A DNA stretch of 64,000 nt from Wolbachia endosymbiont of Diaphorina citri (GCF_013096535.2 NZ_CP051265.2:930001-994000); one strand, 5' to 3'. Counted from the stretch's first letter, positions 46,710-56,251 are shown. Made by a program: numbers and translations. The notes: generated by a model from the sequence alone, not told the origin.

Positions 46710-47825
46710 TTAAAAAAGATGCCTAATATCATTTGAAAACGCAATTGCCATCAGCAAGAGCAATACAGATGCGCCCAAAATGGCCGCATATTTTTGATAT
46801 TTTAAACTCAAATCTCTACGTATAACAGACTCTATAATATAGTAAAATAAGTGTCCACCATCTAGCAATGGTATTGGTAGTAAGTTAATTGCAGCTAAGT
46901 TAGCTGAAATGATTGCCATAAAATATAGAACCATAATAAATCCCTTTTTGGCTGATTGCCCTGAATATTTTGCAATTTTTATTGGCCCACCTATTTCATT
47001 TATACTCCTTTTACCAACAATAATTTGAAAGAGTGCTTTGATTGTTAAACACATAGTGTGGTAGGTTTCACTCACTGATAGGCTAGCAGCTCCAAGAAAA
47101 GATGATTGTTTTAATCCTATCATATTAATTGAGGTAATTCCTATAGTTTTTCTTTCTATTATGTTACCAAAGACATCTCTATCCTCAACTGTAAAAGGAG
47201 TTAGGGTAGTTGTATGCTCTTCGTTATTCCTGCTATATTTAATTTCCATTCTTGTTTCAGGGTTTGACATTATCACGCGTGAAATATCTTCAAAGTATTT
47301 TATTTTATACTCATTGATTTGTGTAATAGTGTCACCTGGTAACAGGCCAACTTGCTTTGCTGCACTTTCTTCAATTACATTACCAATTACTGGTGGAGTA
47401 CGATAATAACCTGCCACGCTGAAAAATACTGTAAAAGCTATAACAGTAAATATCATGTTTGCAAAAGGCCCTGCAAAAACTATTGCTGCTTTTTGATATC
47501 TAGGTTTTGTATGGAATGAGTATAATTTTTCTTCTTCAGTTAATTTTTGTTGATCAACAGGAACGCTTGCTGCATTCGTATCCCCTAACATTTTAACGTA
47601 GCCACCCAATGGAAAGGCACTTAATTTCCATCTAGTTCCAGACTTGTCGTTAAAACCAAAAATTTCAGGACCAAAGCCTATAGAAAAAGATTCAACTTTA
47701 ACCTTGCATGCTTTAGCGACAATATAATGCCCACATTCATGCACGAATACTATGATAGAAATTATTAAAGAAAATGATAAAAAATAATATATTCCAGCGC
47801 TAAGTTGATGAGAAATTAATTCCAC
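46710..47825 (-). CDS. rseP: RseP-type intramembrane metalloprotease
   Basis: Site-2 zinc protease of the envelope stress pathway. 371 residues. The zinc motif HECGH is at 29-33, a PDZ domain (about 130-200; EESAAKQVGLLPGDTITQIN) follows, and the second motif NLLPIPLLDGGHL gives the third ligand Asp. Several membrane helices are present. It is 7 bases upstream of bamA. Confidence 0.95.
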   Translation of the reverse strand: MELISHQLSAGIYYFLSFSLIISIIVFVHECGHYIVAKACKVKVESFSIGFGPEIFGFNDKSGTRWKLSAFPLGGYVKMLGDTNAASVPVDQQKLTEEEKLYSFHTKPRYQKAAIVFAGPFANMIFTVIAFTVFFSVAGYYRTPPVIGNVIEESAAKQVGLLPGDTITQINEYKIKYFEDISRVIMSNPETRMEIKYSRNNEEHTTTLTPFTVEDRDVFGNIIERKTIGITSINMIGLKQSSFLGAASLSVSETYHTMCLTIKALFQIIVGKRSINEIGGPIKIAKYSGQSAKKGFIMVLYFMAIISANLAAINLLPIPLLDGGHLFYYIIESVIRRDLSLKYQKYAAILGASVLLLLMAIAFSNDIRHLF

Positions 47826-47875
47826 CTATGTTTTAAATCTTAATCAAACGTTGAGTATATTAAAATGCGCCTTGC

Positions 47876-47904
47876 TTGACAAGTATTTAGTTTAGTCTTT
47901 AAAT
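47876..47904 (+). promoter_or_regulatory. Candidate promoter for sdhE
   Basis: A perfect TTGACA at 47876-47881, 17 bases, then TTAAAT at 47899-47904. The ATG of sdhE is at 47918. The -10 box matches 4 of 6 consensus bases. Confidence 0.45.
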
Positions 47905-47917
47905 TAAAAAAAGTTTA

Positions 47918-48190
47918 ATGACAATGATAGATATCTCCTTATTAAGAAGAAAACTGATGTATAGGAGTTGGCATAGGGGTTGTAAAGAAACTGATATACT
48001 TTTAGGGCATTTTGCATTGAAATATCTTGATAAATTTTCCTTAAGTGAACTAATTGAATACGAAAAAATAGTTGACCTTGATGATTGCGAATTATATTGT
48101 TACATAACTCGTAAGAAACTTCTTCCACCTGATTTGAGTAGTGAGATAGTCGATTTGATTGCTTGCTTTAATCCCTTATGCACCCAATAA
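47918..48190 (+). CDS. sdhE: Succinate dehydrogenase assembly factor SdhE
   Basis: Helps covalent flavinylation of SdhA. 90 residues, the usual size. The start DISLLRRKLMYRSWHRGCKE with RGCKE matches the family's R-G-x-x-E, followed by acidic FSLSELIEYEKIVDLDDCEL. The 3' end overlaps convergent zapA by 23 bases. Confidence 0.9.
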   Translation: MTMIDISLLRRKLMYRSWHRGCKETDILLGHFALKYLDKFSLSELIEYEKIVDLDDCELYCYITRKKLLPPDLSSEIVDLIACFNPLCTQ

Positions 48191-48485
48191 TCTTGTTTAC
48201 CCTATCTAATACTTCAGCATATTCTACTCTTTTTTTCTCCCTATACTTTTTGCATTCTTGATTTATTTCATCTAATCGCTTTGTTAATTCTAGAATTTTG
48301 TCTTCGAGAGTCAATGCTGCAAGTAAGAAATTTAATGCATCTGAGCCCTTACCTCCAGTTCTTTGAGATATGGAGCTAACTAGCTTGTTGAAGCTATTAG
48401 CAAGTTGTAATAAATGGTCCTTCTTTTTACTTTCACAAGATATTTTATATGTGTTATTATGTATAACTATTTCTACTACTTGCAT
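48168..48485 (-). CDS. zapA: Cell division protein ZapA
   Basis: Stabilises the FtsZ ring. 105 residues; VEIVIHNNTYKISCESKKKD then LLQLANSFNKLVSSISQRTG is a ZapA beta-strand and helix, and the C-terminal half is a coiled coil (LEDKILELTKRLDEINQECK). It is short in the family and moderately divergent. Its tail is antisense to the sdhE tail. Confidence 0.82.
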   Translation of the reverse strand: MQVVEIVIHNNTYKISCESKKKDHLLQLANSFNKLVSSISQRTGGKGSDALNFLLAALTLEDKILELTKRLDEINQECKKYREKKRVEYAEVLDRVNKIIGCIRD

Positions 48486-48528
48486 ATGATGCTATATTGT
48501 ATAACTTTCAAATTTACAATATAGATTT

Positions 48529-48807
48529 TCATTCATTTATCAAGAGGGATAACTTTTTACTGCTACGAAAATAAGTTTTAAAGTATTGATGTTTTCCAAC
48601 CTTCTGTGACATCAAATTACTTGCTTCTTTCAAGTTATAGCTTCTAATTGAAAAAGAACCAAACCCCCTGATTTCAACTCTATTATGATATTTCAACGTG
48701 TTTGAAAACACTCGAAAAAAACTATCAACTATGGCTGCTATAATGACCTTATCTAACAAAAGGTGTTTTTTTGCCACTCTTGCTATTATATCAGATTTCG
48801 TTGCCAT
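48529..48807 (-). CDS. HU/IHF-family DNA-binding protein
   Basis: 92 residues, DNA-bending nucleoid protein. MATKSDIIARVAKKHLLLDK and VEIRGFGSFSIRSYNLKEAS fit the family core, but the classic basic RNPxTG arm is degenerate (ASNLMSQKVGKHQYFKTYFR). It resembles IHF subunits more than HU. It lies 19 bases after rpsA; ihfB after rpsA is a known order in proteobacteria. Confidence 0.85.
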   Translation of the reverse strand: MATKSDIIARVAKKHLLLDKVIIAAIVDSFFRVFSNTLKYHNRVEIRGFGSFSIRSYNLKEASNLMSQKVGKHQYFKTYFRSSKKLSLLINE

Positions 48808-48826
48808 TTATATGAAGTACAAGAAG

Positions 48827-50479
48827 TTATTTGGCAGATAATATGATATTATATTTTTCAACACCTACTACTTCCACTTGTATTTTTTCTGATATAGAAA
48901 ACTTTTTATTTTCTGGTAAATGCTCTTGATCTACTAAAAGGGTTACATTGTTCTCAATTTCAACGATTAGACCATTTTCCTCTCTCTTATTTACAGTAAC
49001 CTGCATTTTATCCCCTACTTTAACTTTCTCTATCAGTTCTTCAAGAGGATCATACTCTATTTGCTTTACTCCAAGATAAATTCTTGTTCGATCTACGTTA
49101 GCCCTTATCACTTTTGCTTCTATTTCATCACCTACATTATACTTTTTTATTTCATCTGAATTGTTTTTCGACCAACTTAGATTTTGCATATAAATTGTTC
49201 CTTCTACGTCCTCAGATATCTCAGAATCATCAAAAGTCACAGATATTTGTGAATCATTGTTGCTTTTAACTTTACCAGAAACAATAGAACCAAGAGGATA
49301 TTTATCAATAAATACTTGCCAAGGATTCTCTACGCACCTTTTTGTGCTTAAACTCATCTTATTTTTAATAATGTCAATACCGAGAATTTTTACATCCACT
49401 TCTTGTCCTATTGTTACAAAACTACTGATTGGTAAATTATTCTTGCTCCAAGTGATTTCTGATGAGTGTACCAAACCCGCAATCCCAGGTTTAATCTCAA
49501 CAATGAATCCACAATCTTTTATACCCGTTACACATCCTTTGTGTAAGCTGTTAATTGGACATTTTAACTCTAGATCTTGCCAAGGATTATCTCCTAATTG
49601 TTTTACACCAAGGGAGATTTTTCCATTTTCTCTATCTATTTTTATAATTTTAGTTTTTATATGCTGACCACAAGAAAAAATTGCAGATGGATGACTTACA
49701 TTACTCCAAGAGATATCTGTAATATGTAGCAGTCCATCTATAACTCCCACTGTATCTGATTCATGAATGCCAACAAATGCACCGTAGTGAGTGATGCTTT
49801 TTATTTTGCCTTCTACTACATCACCTTCATTTAAAGATTCTAAAAACTTAATTTTTTCACCAGCATGCAATTTCTCTAATACCAGCTTTCTTGATACTAC
49901 AATATTTCCCTGCTTCTTATCCATTTTAAGCACGATGAATTTTTGTTCAGTTTCAATAAGGTGATTAGCATCTTTTATTTGCTTCAAATCCACATGACTC
50001 AGCGGTAAAAACGCACTTATTCCATCACCAAGATCAACAATAAAACCGCATTTAATTGAGCGTTTAATGATTCCTGTTACTTCATCTTTTGTAACTGCGC
50101 TTTCTTCCAATTTATTCCATTTTTCGTCTCTGATTGCTTTCTCACGACTAAGAACAACATTACCATGGTAATCTTCAATTCTTTCAACATAAACTCTAAT
50201 TTTCGAGCCAACAGTGATATCATCATTACAACTGAGCTCCTTAATCAGAATTCTTCCGTCTGACTTTAAACCAACATCAACCACAATATCATTAGAATTT
50301 CTTCTTGTGATTATACCTTCTACCACATCTCCTTCTTTGATTTTGTTAGCAAAAGAATCTTCACAAAAGTCATTGTCTTGATTATCAAATTGATCTTGAA
50401 ATATCTCTTCTATGAACCTATTTGATGATAGCCTCTTGATAGCAACTGTACTTTCCATACCTTTTAATTTTAACTTCAT
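48827..50479 (-). CDS. rpsA: 30S ribosomal protein S1
   Basis: Binds mRNA on the 30S subunit. 550 residues with six S1 domains, for example GDVVEGIITRRNSNDIVVDV, GIIKRSIKCGFIVDLGDG and GKIKSITHYGAFVGI. I keep the ATG at 50479; an ATG seven codons later (MESTVAIKRL) lacks spacing for its purine run. The following gene is the HU/IHF protein, the common rpsA-ihfB order. Confidence 0.95.
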   Translation of the reverse strand: MKLKLKGMESTVAIKRLSSNRFIEEIFQDQFDNQDNDFCEDSFANKIKEGDVVEGIITRRNSNDIVVDVGLKSDGRILIKELSCNDDITVGSKIRVYVERIEDYHGNVVLSREKAIRDEKWNKLEESAVTKDEVTGIIKRSIKCGFIVDLGDGISAFLPLSHVDLKQIKDANHLIETEQKFIVLKMDKKQGNIVVSRKLVLEKLHAGEKIKFLESLNEGDVVEGKIKSITHYGAFVGIHESDTVGVIDGLLHITDISWSNVSHPSAIFSCGQHIKTKIIKIDRENGKISLGVKQLGDNPWQDLELKCPINSLHKGCVTGIKDCGFIVEIKPGIAGLVHSSEITWSKNNLPISSFVTIGQEVDVKILGIDIIKNKMSLSTKRCVENPWQVFIDKYPLGSIVSGKVKSNNDSQISVTFDDSEISEDVEGTIYMQNLSWSKNNSDEIKKYNVGDEIEAKVIRANVDRTRIYLGVKQIEYDPLEELIEKVKVGDKMQVTVNKREENGLIVEIENNVTLLVDQEHLPENKKFSISEKIQVEVVGVEKYNIILSAK

Positions 50480-50582
50480 TAGAACTCATATATTATATAA
50501 TATTAATAATTAGTGACAAGTAAATTCTCATTAATTCATTTCGAGAATTGTTTAAGCTATAAAAGATTAAGTTATGTAAGAT

Positions 50583-51227
50583 ATGTTATCTAGGAATAAT
50601 AATTGGATTAGGTCATTTTCCAGAAGATCTAGGTTGAAGTTGAATGTTCTGGAGAAGTATTCTATTAAAAACAGCAAGGAATCTATAAAAAAGATCGTAG
50701 ACTTACAAAAAAGAATACGGGTAGAAATAGGTTTCGGTAATGGTGAAAATATGCTCCATCAGGCATTCAATGAATCTGATCTATTATTTATAGGATGTGA
50801 GCCTTATTTAAAGGGGGTCTCTTCCTTGCTAAAAAGCATAGAAGCACACAGCATAAAAAATATTTTAATATGGACAGAAGATGCAAGAGAATTAATTGTC
50901 AATTTTCCTGACCACAGTGTTGAAAAATTCTTTATTCTCTTTCCAGATCCATGGCCAAAAAGAAGTCACAACAAAAGACGGTTAATTAATACGGAATTTT
51001 TAAATTTATTAGCAAAAAAAATACTTGTCACAGGTGAAATATTTATTGCAACTGATCATCAGGATTATGCAGAGTGGATAGAGTTACATATAAAGCAGTG
51101 TAATTTTTTAACCTATAAGGAAGATAGTTTTGCAAATTATACCCCAACAAAATACCACAGAAAAGCGCTAGAATATCAGAGTAAAATAAAGTTTTTTAAA
51201 GCAAATGTTATATCTAAACTGACTTAG
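50583..51227 (+). CDS. trmB: tRNA (guanine-N7)-methyltransferase
   Basis: Methylates G46 of tRNA. 214 residues; SAM motif VEIGFGNGENM, FIGCEPYLKGV and the signature FPDPWPKRSHNKRRLI with FIATDHQDYAEW are present. Single gene, divergent from rpsA. The 208 bases downstream to 51435 hold nothing I can name. Confidence 0.95.
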   Translation: MLSRNNNWIRSFSRRSRLKLNVLEKYSIKNSKESIKKIVDLQKRIRVEIGFGNGENMLHQAFNESDLLFIGCEPYLKGVSSLLKSIEAHSIKNILIWTEDARELIVNFPDHSVEKFFILFPDPWPKRSHNKRRLINTEFLNLLAKKILVTGEIFIATDHQDYAEWIELHIKQCNFLTYKEDSFANYTPTKYHRKALEYQSKIKFFKANVISKLT

Positions 51228-51435
51228 ATTTACCTCTGCTTGTTAGTACAGATGTGTACATGACACTCTATAGTGCAAGTAGCCTACCATATACTGGGAA
51301 TAACAGTTTACTGAATTCTTTAATCTCACAAATAGAAAGATCAATAAACTTGATAAACATCAACATTATCAGCCAGCATTGCTTTTGCAACTTCAATTCT
51401 ACCTTTTTTATGATCGGTTTGGATAATTTTATAAC

Positions 51436-51957
51436 CTATAGCATTTTGTCTAGCAACCAATCTGGTGCTTCTCTACCTTTTTCCCACTTAGCAAATCTCA
51501 TCTTTTCTTTTAGGTAATATTCTCTATATGCTTCTATTGGGTTACTACATTTATATCGATCAGGTAACGCTTGTGTAAAAGCTTGTATATCAGCTGATCG
51601 AAATATTAGCAAATCCTTGTTATTATCGCACCAATCTATAACTTCTTCGGATTTATGCGTTCTTTTGTATCGCAAGCTATATTCTATACACAATTCTTTT
51701 CCATGTTTTATTAACCAATCAAAGTTTCCTTTTGATTGTCTAGCCCATAAAGAACAAGGATGGTTTTTGTGAGTAAGTTTATATGGAACTTCTATATTCT
51801 GGTTTGTAATGCTGACTAAAGGATTTGGCTCTTTTAATGCTATTGAAAAAACACTGCTAAGCAATTGAGCAGTTTCTAGCGGCATTTTTACTATGTGCTT
51901 ATCGCATAACATTTGTGCTGCAGTTACAGGATTTTCGTCTAATATAAAGATATTCAT
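51436..51957 (-). CDS. Conserved protein of unknown function (MNIFILDENP type)
   Basis: 173 residues starting MNIFILDENPVTAAQMLCDK and then HIVKMPLETAQLLSSVF. I have seen this N-terminal pattern in phage and bacterial hypothetical proteins, but cannot assign a function. His/Lys/Cys and Trp residues (CDKHIVK, HPCSLWARQS) look conserved and could be catalytic. It lies on the same strand as the solitary terminase, 130 bases away, consistent with a phage origin. Confidence 0.72.
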   Translation of the reverse strand: MNIFILDENPVTAAQMLCDKHIVKMPLETAQLLSSVFSIALKEPNPLVSITNQNIEVPYKLTHKNHPCSLWARQSKGNFDWLIKHGKELCIEYSLRYKRTHKSEEVIDWCDNNKDLLIFRSADIQAFTQALPDRYKCSNPIEAYREYYLKEKMRFAKWEKGREAPDWLLDKML

Positions 51958-52087
51958 CTAAGCACCCAGAGATAGAATTTTTGCGTAGTATTTATTTCAA
52001 TAAACCCTAAAATATCATTCAGAAAATGGATAAGTTAAATAAGCTCAGTTAAAAAAATTATACACAATTCCGAGGAACCTTTTCAAG

Positions 52088-53485
52088 CTACAATGAACGT
52101 ATAGCTACCACTCTAGCAATATTATTTCTCACCCACTGAAGATATTGCACGGTACTGTCTACTTGATCGTCGTGACGGATTTCTGGAAACATTAAAATCT
52201 CATACTCAAAGTCGCTAAGCCATACTGCTTGGTTAGGGAGAAAAACTCGCTCAGATTCTATAATTGGGACAATTCGGTGAAATCGAGTTAATTTGTCATC
52301 ATGTGGTACTATTTGAATAATAGGTAAATCACTGTTTTTCCTGAGCTCCTGAACCAATTGCTGACCGCTTGCTTTTGCTTCGATTAAAATTGCGTGTGGC
52401 TTCCACCTTGCAGCCAGCAACAGAACTTTCTCTTTAAGTTTTGGATATTCAAGTTTTGCGCGATATACATCGAGTAAATAGAATGTATTATCTACTTTTG
52501 TCCAGGTAGTGCAGACACTAAAGTCACTTGTATTGTTTGTTGAAATTGCAGTATCCCAACTTTGTGTTACATGCAAGAGGCTATCAGGAAAATTTTTATA
52601 GCGCTTCAACCACTCTCGTTTAATTATACCACTTGAAAGTGGCAGAGGATTTTGTTGGTATTGAGCAGCAAAACCATAACTCCCAAGTTCAGCTTTTATC
52701 ATCTCAATTTCTTCTTTTCCTTCAGTTAGGGAATACAACAATTGACCTTCTTTTCTTGAGTATATTTCCTGTTCATGCTCTGGAATATGATTATTAACTG
52801 AATAAATAATCTCCTTATCTTCAGCTATTATTGGTAAACAGACATGGTGCCATATGTTTCTTGGTTTACAGAGGAGGTGAGCAGTTAAATCTTCTAAATG
52901 GAGTCTGTGCATCACAAGAACGATAACTCCTTTTTTTCTGTCGTTGAGCCTGGTTACTAAAGCCTGATCAAACCAGTTTGCAGCACGCTTTCTAAATGTT
53001 TCGCTCAAAGCTTGTGCGGGACTTAGTGGATCATCCACGATGATAAAATCTCCACCTTCACCGGTTAATGTTCCCCCAACTGATGTTGCAATTCGACATC
53101 CTCTTTGCACTGTTTGAAATTTATATTTAGTGTTTTGATCTTTGGATAATTCTACTTTCGGAAATAGCTCTCTGTACCAATCAGATTGCATTATGCACCT
53201 GGTATCGAGTGAGTGCTTTTCGCTAAGCAGCCGAGAGTAACTTGCAACTATTATTCTTGCAGTTGGCTGATTACCGAGTATCCATGCAGGCCATGCAACA
53301 CTTACACAAATAGACTTCATTGAACGCGGAGGCATATTGAATATTATTCTTTTCACTTCACCTGAACTTGCCGCTTCAAGCCTATCCGCTATGACTTTTA
53401 TATATTGATAATCATTATACTCACACCCCGGTACTACCGTTTGAAAGCATAATTCAATGAATTTTAAAAAGTTTATATTGTTCAT
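52088..53485 (-). CDS. Phage/GTA-type terminase large subunit, solitary
   Basis: DNA-packaging motor and nuclease, 465 residues, apparently complete. An adapted Walker A PPRSMKS is at 52-58, Walker B IIVDDP at about 148-153, and the RNase H-like nuclease keeps Asp in SWDTAISTNNTSDFSV, Glu in ILIEAKASG and Asp in HDDQVDSTVQYL. No portal, capsid or tail gene is near it. It could be a relic of a prophage or of the alphaproteobacterial gene-transfer agent. The intact motifs suggest recent or continuing selection. Confidence 0.9.
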   Translation of the reverse strand: MNNINFLKFIELCFQTVVPGCEYNDYQYIKVIADRLEAASSGEVKRIIFNMPPRSMKSICVSVAWPAWILGNQPTARIIVASYSRLLSEKHSLDTRCIMQSDWYRELFPKVELSKDQNTKYKFQTVQRGCRIATSVGGTLTGEGGDFIIVDDPLSPAQALSETFRKRAANWFDQALVTRLNDRKKGVIVLVMHRLHLEDLTAHLLCKPRNIWHHVCLPIIAEDKEIIYSVNNHIPEHEQEIYSRKEGQLLYSLTEGKEEIEMIKAELGSYGFAAQYQQNPLPLSSGIIKREWLKRYKNFPDSLLHVTQSWDTAISTNNTSDFSVCTTWTKVDNTFYLLDVYRAKLEYPKLKEKVLLLAARWKPHAILIEAKASGQQLVQELRKNSDLPIIQIVPHDDKLTRFHRIVPIIESERVFLPNQAVWLSDFEYEILMFPEIRHDDQVDSTVQYLQWVRNNIARVVAIRSL

Positions 53486-53546
53486 AAAATTGAGATTTTG
53501 TTGATTTTTTAAGATTTTTTTGTATAATTATAGTGAGGGTTAAAAT

Positions 53547-54638
53547 ATGAAAGAAATAAGAGAGCAAACTGAGAGAGAATTTATAAAAACTCAAAACGGG
53601 ATGAAAATAGAGACAATTACGCTTCTTGGTAAAAATCAAAACAATAATCAAGGTGAAAAACATCTGATATACTTTATTGGTGGGAATAGAGCATTAAGTC
53701 CTAGTAAAGATTATTCCCAAAATTGGAATTGGGCTACAGAGCAAGGAATTACTGTACATCTCTTTAATTATCCTGGACTTGGTTTAAGTAAAAACACCTC
53801 ATTGATACGTAGCAACAGAGTTAAGTCTGGTATAGCAGTTGTAACTAACTTGTTGGAAAAAGGTATAAAACCAGATGATATTATATTGTTTGGAGACTGC
53901 CTAGGTGGACATGTGGCTGCAGAGGTTCATAAAAATTTTAAGTATAAGGATATACATTTAAGATGCATCGTTAGCAATGCTGCAAGTTCACTTAAACAAG
54001 CTTCTCTTTATTATTTTGGATTCATAGCAAAATTAAAAATTTTTCTTGCTCCGATAATCAAATTGGTACTAAAGATTTTTGGCTGCCACTGGAAGACATA
54101 TAAAATCGTAAATTCAATTACTCCTTATACAATGTACTTTAATCGAGAGGGAGATAAAACGATAAAACAGCCAGCGCAACTTGCAACAAAAATAGAAAAA
54201 ATAGATCAAAGCGGTAGAAGGAAAGATTACCAAAAAAAAGAAGTATTCGAAGGATTTGAGGAATATGAAGGCTTTTTTAAGCAGCATACAACATTAAGAA
54301 AGAATGATAAATGTATTGATTCTAAAAAAGCTGATAAAGATATACATAAATTGCCAATTACGTGTTTAAAGTCTTCCAACAAAACTGATTACACTTTTCC
54401 TGAGCTGATTAGTTTATATATTCAAACGACAGATGAATATTTTTCTAAACATGGCTCGCTAAATAATGAAGAGAAAGTTAAAGCATTTAAAGAAAGCAAA
54501 CTGTATAAAGATTTTTCAAGCTGTAAAAATTCAAAGGGCTTTTTGCATAATCACATGAAGAAGCAAGAGCATCCTTCGATGTCATTTCAGCATGTGATAA
54601 TAGAATCTGGGGAAAAAAGACCTTTCTTAACAAGTTAA
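53547..54638 (+). CDS. Alpha/beta hydrolase with cysteine nucleophile
   Basis: 363 residues. The hydrolase core reads HLIYFIGGNRALS, LFNYPGLGLSKN and then IILFGDCLGGHVAAEV, where the nucleophile elbow is G-D-C-L-G with Cys118 instead of Ser. Cys elbows are known in dienelactone hydrolases. A hydrophobic patch follows (IKLVLKIFGC), and the last 130 residues are Lys-rich and unlike the family. The stop codon lies inside the 8-bp target duplication of the downstream IS256 element, but the reading frame is not altered. Substrate unknown. Confidence 0.8.
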   Translation: MKEIREQTEREFIKTQNGMKIETITLLGKNQNNNQGEKHLIYFIGGNRALSPSKDYSQNWNWATEQGITVHLFNYPGLGLSKNTSLIRSNRVKSGIAVVTNLLEKGIKPDDIILFGDCLGGHVAAEVHKNFKYKDIHLRCIVSNAASSLKQASLYYFGFIAKLKIFLAPIIKLVLKIFGCHWKTYKIVNSITPYTMYFNREGDKTIKQPAQLATKIEKIDQSGRRKDYQKKEVFEGFEEYEGFFKQHTTLRKNDKCIDSKKADKDIHKLPITCLKSSNKTDYTFPELISLYIQTTDEYFSKHGSLNNEEKVKAFKESKLYKDFSSCKNSKGFLHNHMKKQEHPSMSFQHVIIESGEKRPFLTS

Positions 54639-54642
54639 AGAA

Positions 54643-55983
54643 GAGGATGTTCAAAAAAGTGTGTCAAACCGAATTTTTAATTCAACTCAATCTTTAATCT
54701 ACTAGGGAAAAAAATATCGAGTTGAGATATAGATAATGCCCAATCATGTACAGGCATCGTCCATTTCTCTTCCACCTTTCTTATAGCACAATATACCAGC
54801 TTGTACAAGGCATTTATGCTGGTGAATGCGCCTTTGGTCTTGGTAAATTTCCTAATTTGCCTGTGTAGCCCCTCGATGAGATTAGTGGTATAAATTAGCC
54901 TTCTAACAGGACCTGAATACTTGAAGTAACCAGATAAACTTTCCCAATTGTTCTGCCAAGATTTTACAACTAATGGATACTTTTCGCCCCATTTTTCCTC
55001 CAGCTCAAGCAAATAATTTTCTGCAATTTCTTTACTTGTAGCGCGGTATATTTTTTTTAAATCATTCATGAAAACTTTTACATCTTTGCTTGATACGTAT
55101 TTCAGAGAGTTCCGTATTTGATGCACTACACATAGCTGTACTTCCACATTAGGAAATACGCTATTTATAGCTGCAGGAAAGCTTTTTAGGCCATCGACAC
55201 AAGCTATCAAAATGTCTTCTATTCCTCTCTCTTTCAAGTCATTTAATACGCCTAACCAGAAGCTAGCTCCCTCGCTTTCTGCTAAGTAAAAACCCAGTAC
55301 TTCTTTTCTGCCATTTTGGTCTATTCCTAATATGTTATACATGCACTTACTTACACAGCGACCGTCTTCTTTTACCTTAAAAAACATCCCATCCATAAAT
55401 ACTATTGGATACACTGATTGCAGTGGACGGCTACGCCATTCATTGATTATAGGTAGTAATTTATCTGTAATTCCAGATATCTCTGCTGCAGATATTTTAT
55501 GGTCATAAATTTCTTCCACATATGATGCTATATCTCTGTATCCCACACCACTTGCAAACATGTTCAAGACCTTTGTTTCAAGTTCTGGATGTAGGCTTGT
55601 TTGCCTTTTTTTCACTATCTGTGGTTCAAAACTTCCCTCTCTGTCTCTTGGTGTCAATAGTTCAAATGAACCTGCACTTGTTTTCAAAGTTTTTCCATTC
55701 CTTCCGTTTCTACGATTGTTTTCTTCGCTTTCAGTAGATAAATGATGTTCTATTTCACCCTCCAAGCTTGCTTCAAGTAGCCTTTTTACAAATGGCGTTA
55801 ATGCACCATCTTTTCCCATTAATGGTCTACCTTCTCGTATAGACGACAAGATATTTGTTTCTAATTCTTTATAATCTACCAAACCAGTAGTTCTATCTGC
55901 TATTCTTTGACTCATGTCAAACCTCCATTTTTATCTCAATTATATTTTACTTCTCGGTTTGACACACTTTTTTGAACATCCCC
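54643..55983 (-). mobile_element. IS256-family insertion sequence
   Basis: 1341 bp with inverted ends GxGGATGTTCAAAAAAGTGT, flanked by the exact 8-bp direct repeat TTAAAGAA (54635-54642 and 55984-55991). One intact transposase gene occupies it. The clean duplication and open frame indicate a recent, possibly active insertion. Confidence 0.95.
54677..55915 (-). CDS. IS256-family transposase
   Basis: 412 residues, DDE transposase of the Mutator-like IS256 group. YPIVFMDGMFFKVKEDG and ILIACVDGLKSFP carry the two Asp residues, QLCVVHQIRNSLKYV is the conserved C/H box and TTNLIEGLHRQIRKF supplies the Glu. Full length, no frameshift. Confidence 0.96.
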   Translation of the reverse strand: MSQRIADRTTGLVDYKELETNILSSIREGRPLMGKDGALTPFVKRLLEASLEGEIEHHLSTESEENNRRNGRNGKTLKTSAGSFELLTPRDREGSFEPQIVKKRQTSLHPELETKVLNMFASGVGYRDIASYVEEIYDHKISAAEISGITDKLLPIINEWRSRPLQSVYPIVFMDGMFFKVKEDGRCVSKCMYNILGIDQNGRKEVLGFYLAESEGASFWLGVLNDLKERGIEDILIACVDGLKSFPAAINSVFPNVEVQLCVVHQIRNSLKYVSSKDVKVFMNDLKKIYRATSKEIAENYLLELEEKWGEKYPLVVKSWQNNWESLSGYFKYSGPVRRLIYTTNLIEGLHRQIRKFTKTKGAFTSINALYKLVYCAIRKVEEKWTMPVHDWALSISQLDIFFPSRLKIELN

Positions 55984-56043
55984 TTAAAGAAGGCTAGTTG
56001 CTCTTAACTTGACGCGTATACTTTCTTCAATATTTTAGCCATC

Positions 56044-56251
56044 TGTATCTGTTCAGATGTATGCAAATATTGAAACCAGTGTTTCTTTTCTTATCATCCG
56101 AGTAGCTTACACTGGGATCCAACTAAATTGGTAAACACTTTACAGCATTTTTGATGGAAAGGACTAGATGCCAGTGTCAGCTACTTTTGTGACACCCATT
56201 TAGTTGTCTTTTCTCATCCACCTCATTTTGCTGCTCTGCTGAACAGATACA
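56044..56251. repeat. 208-bp element with TGTATCTGTTCAG inverted ends
   Basis: The 13-base end TGTATCTGTTCAG is exactly complemented by CTGAACAGATACA. Parts recur at 19367-19379, 21185-21319 (right half) and, with changes, about 11405-11560. The inside includes palindrome-like GATGCCAGTGTCAGCTAC. No frame is present. It looks like a non-autonomous repeat family. The rest of 55992-56405 shows nothing else. Confidence 0.65.
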
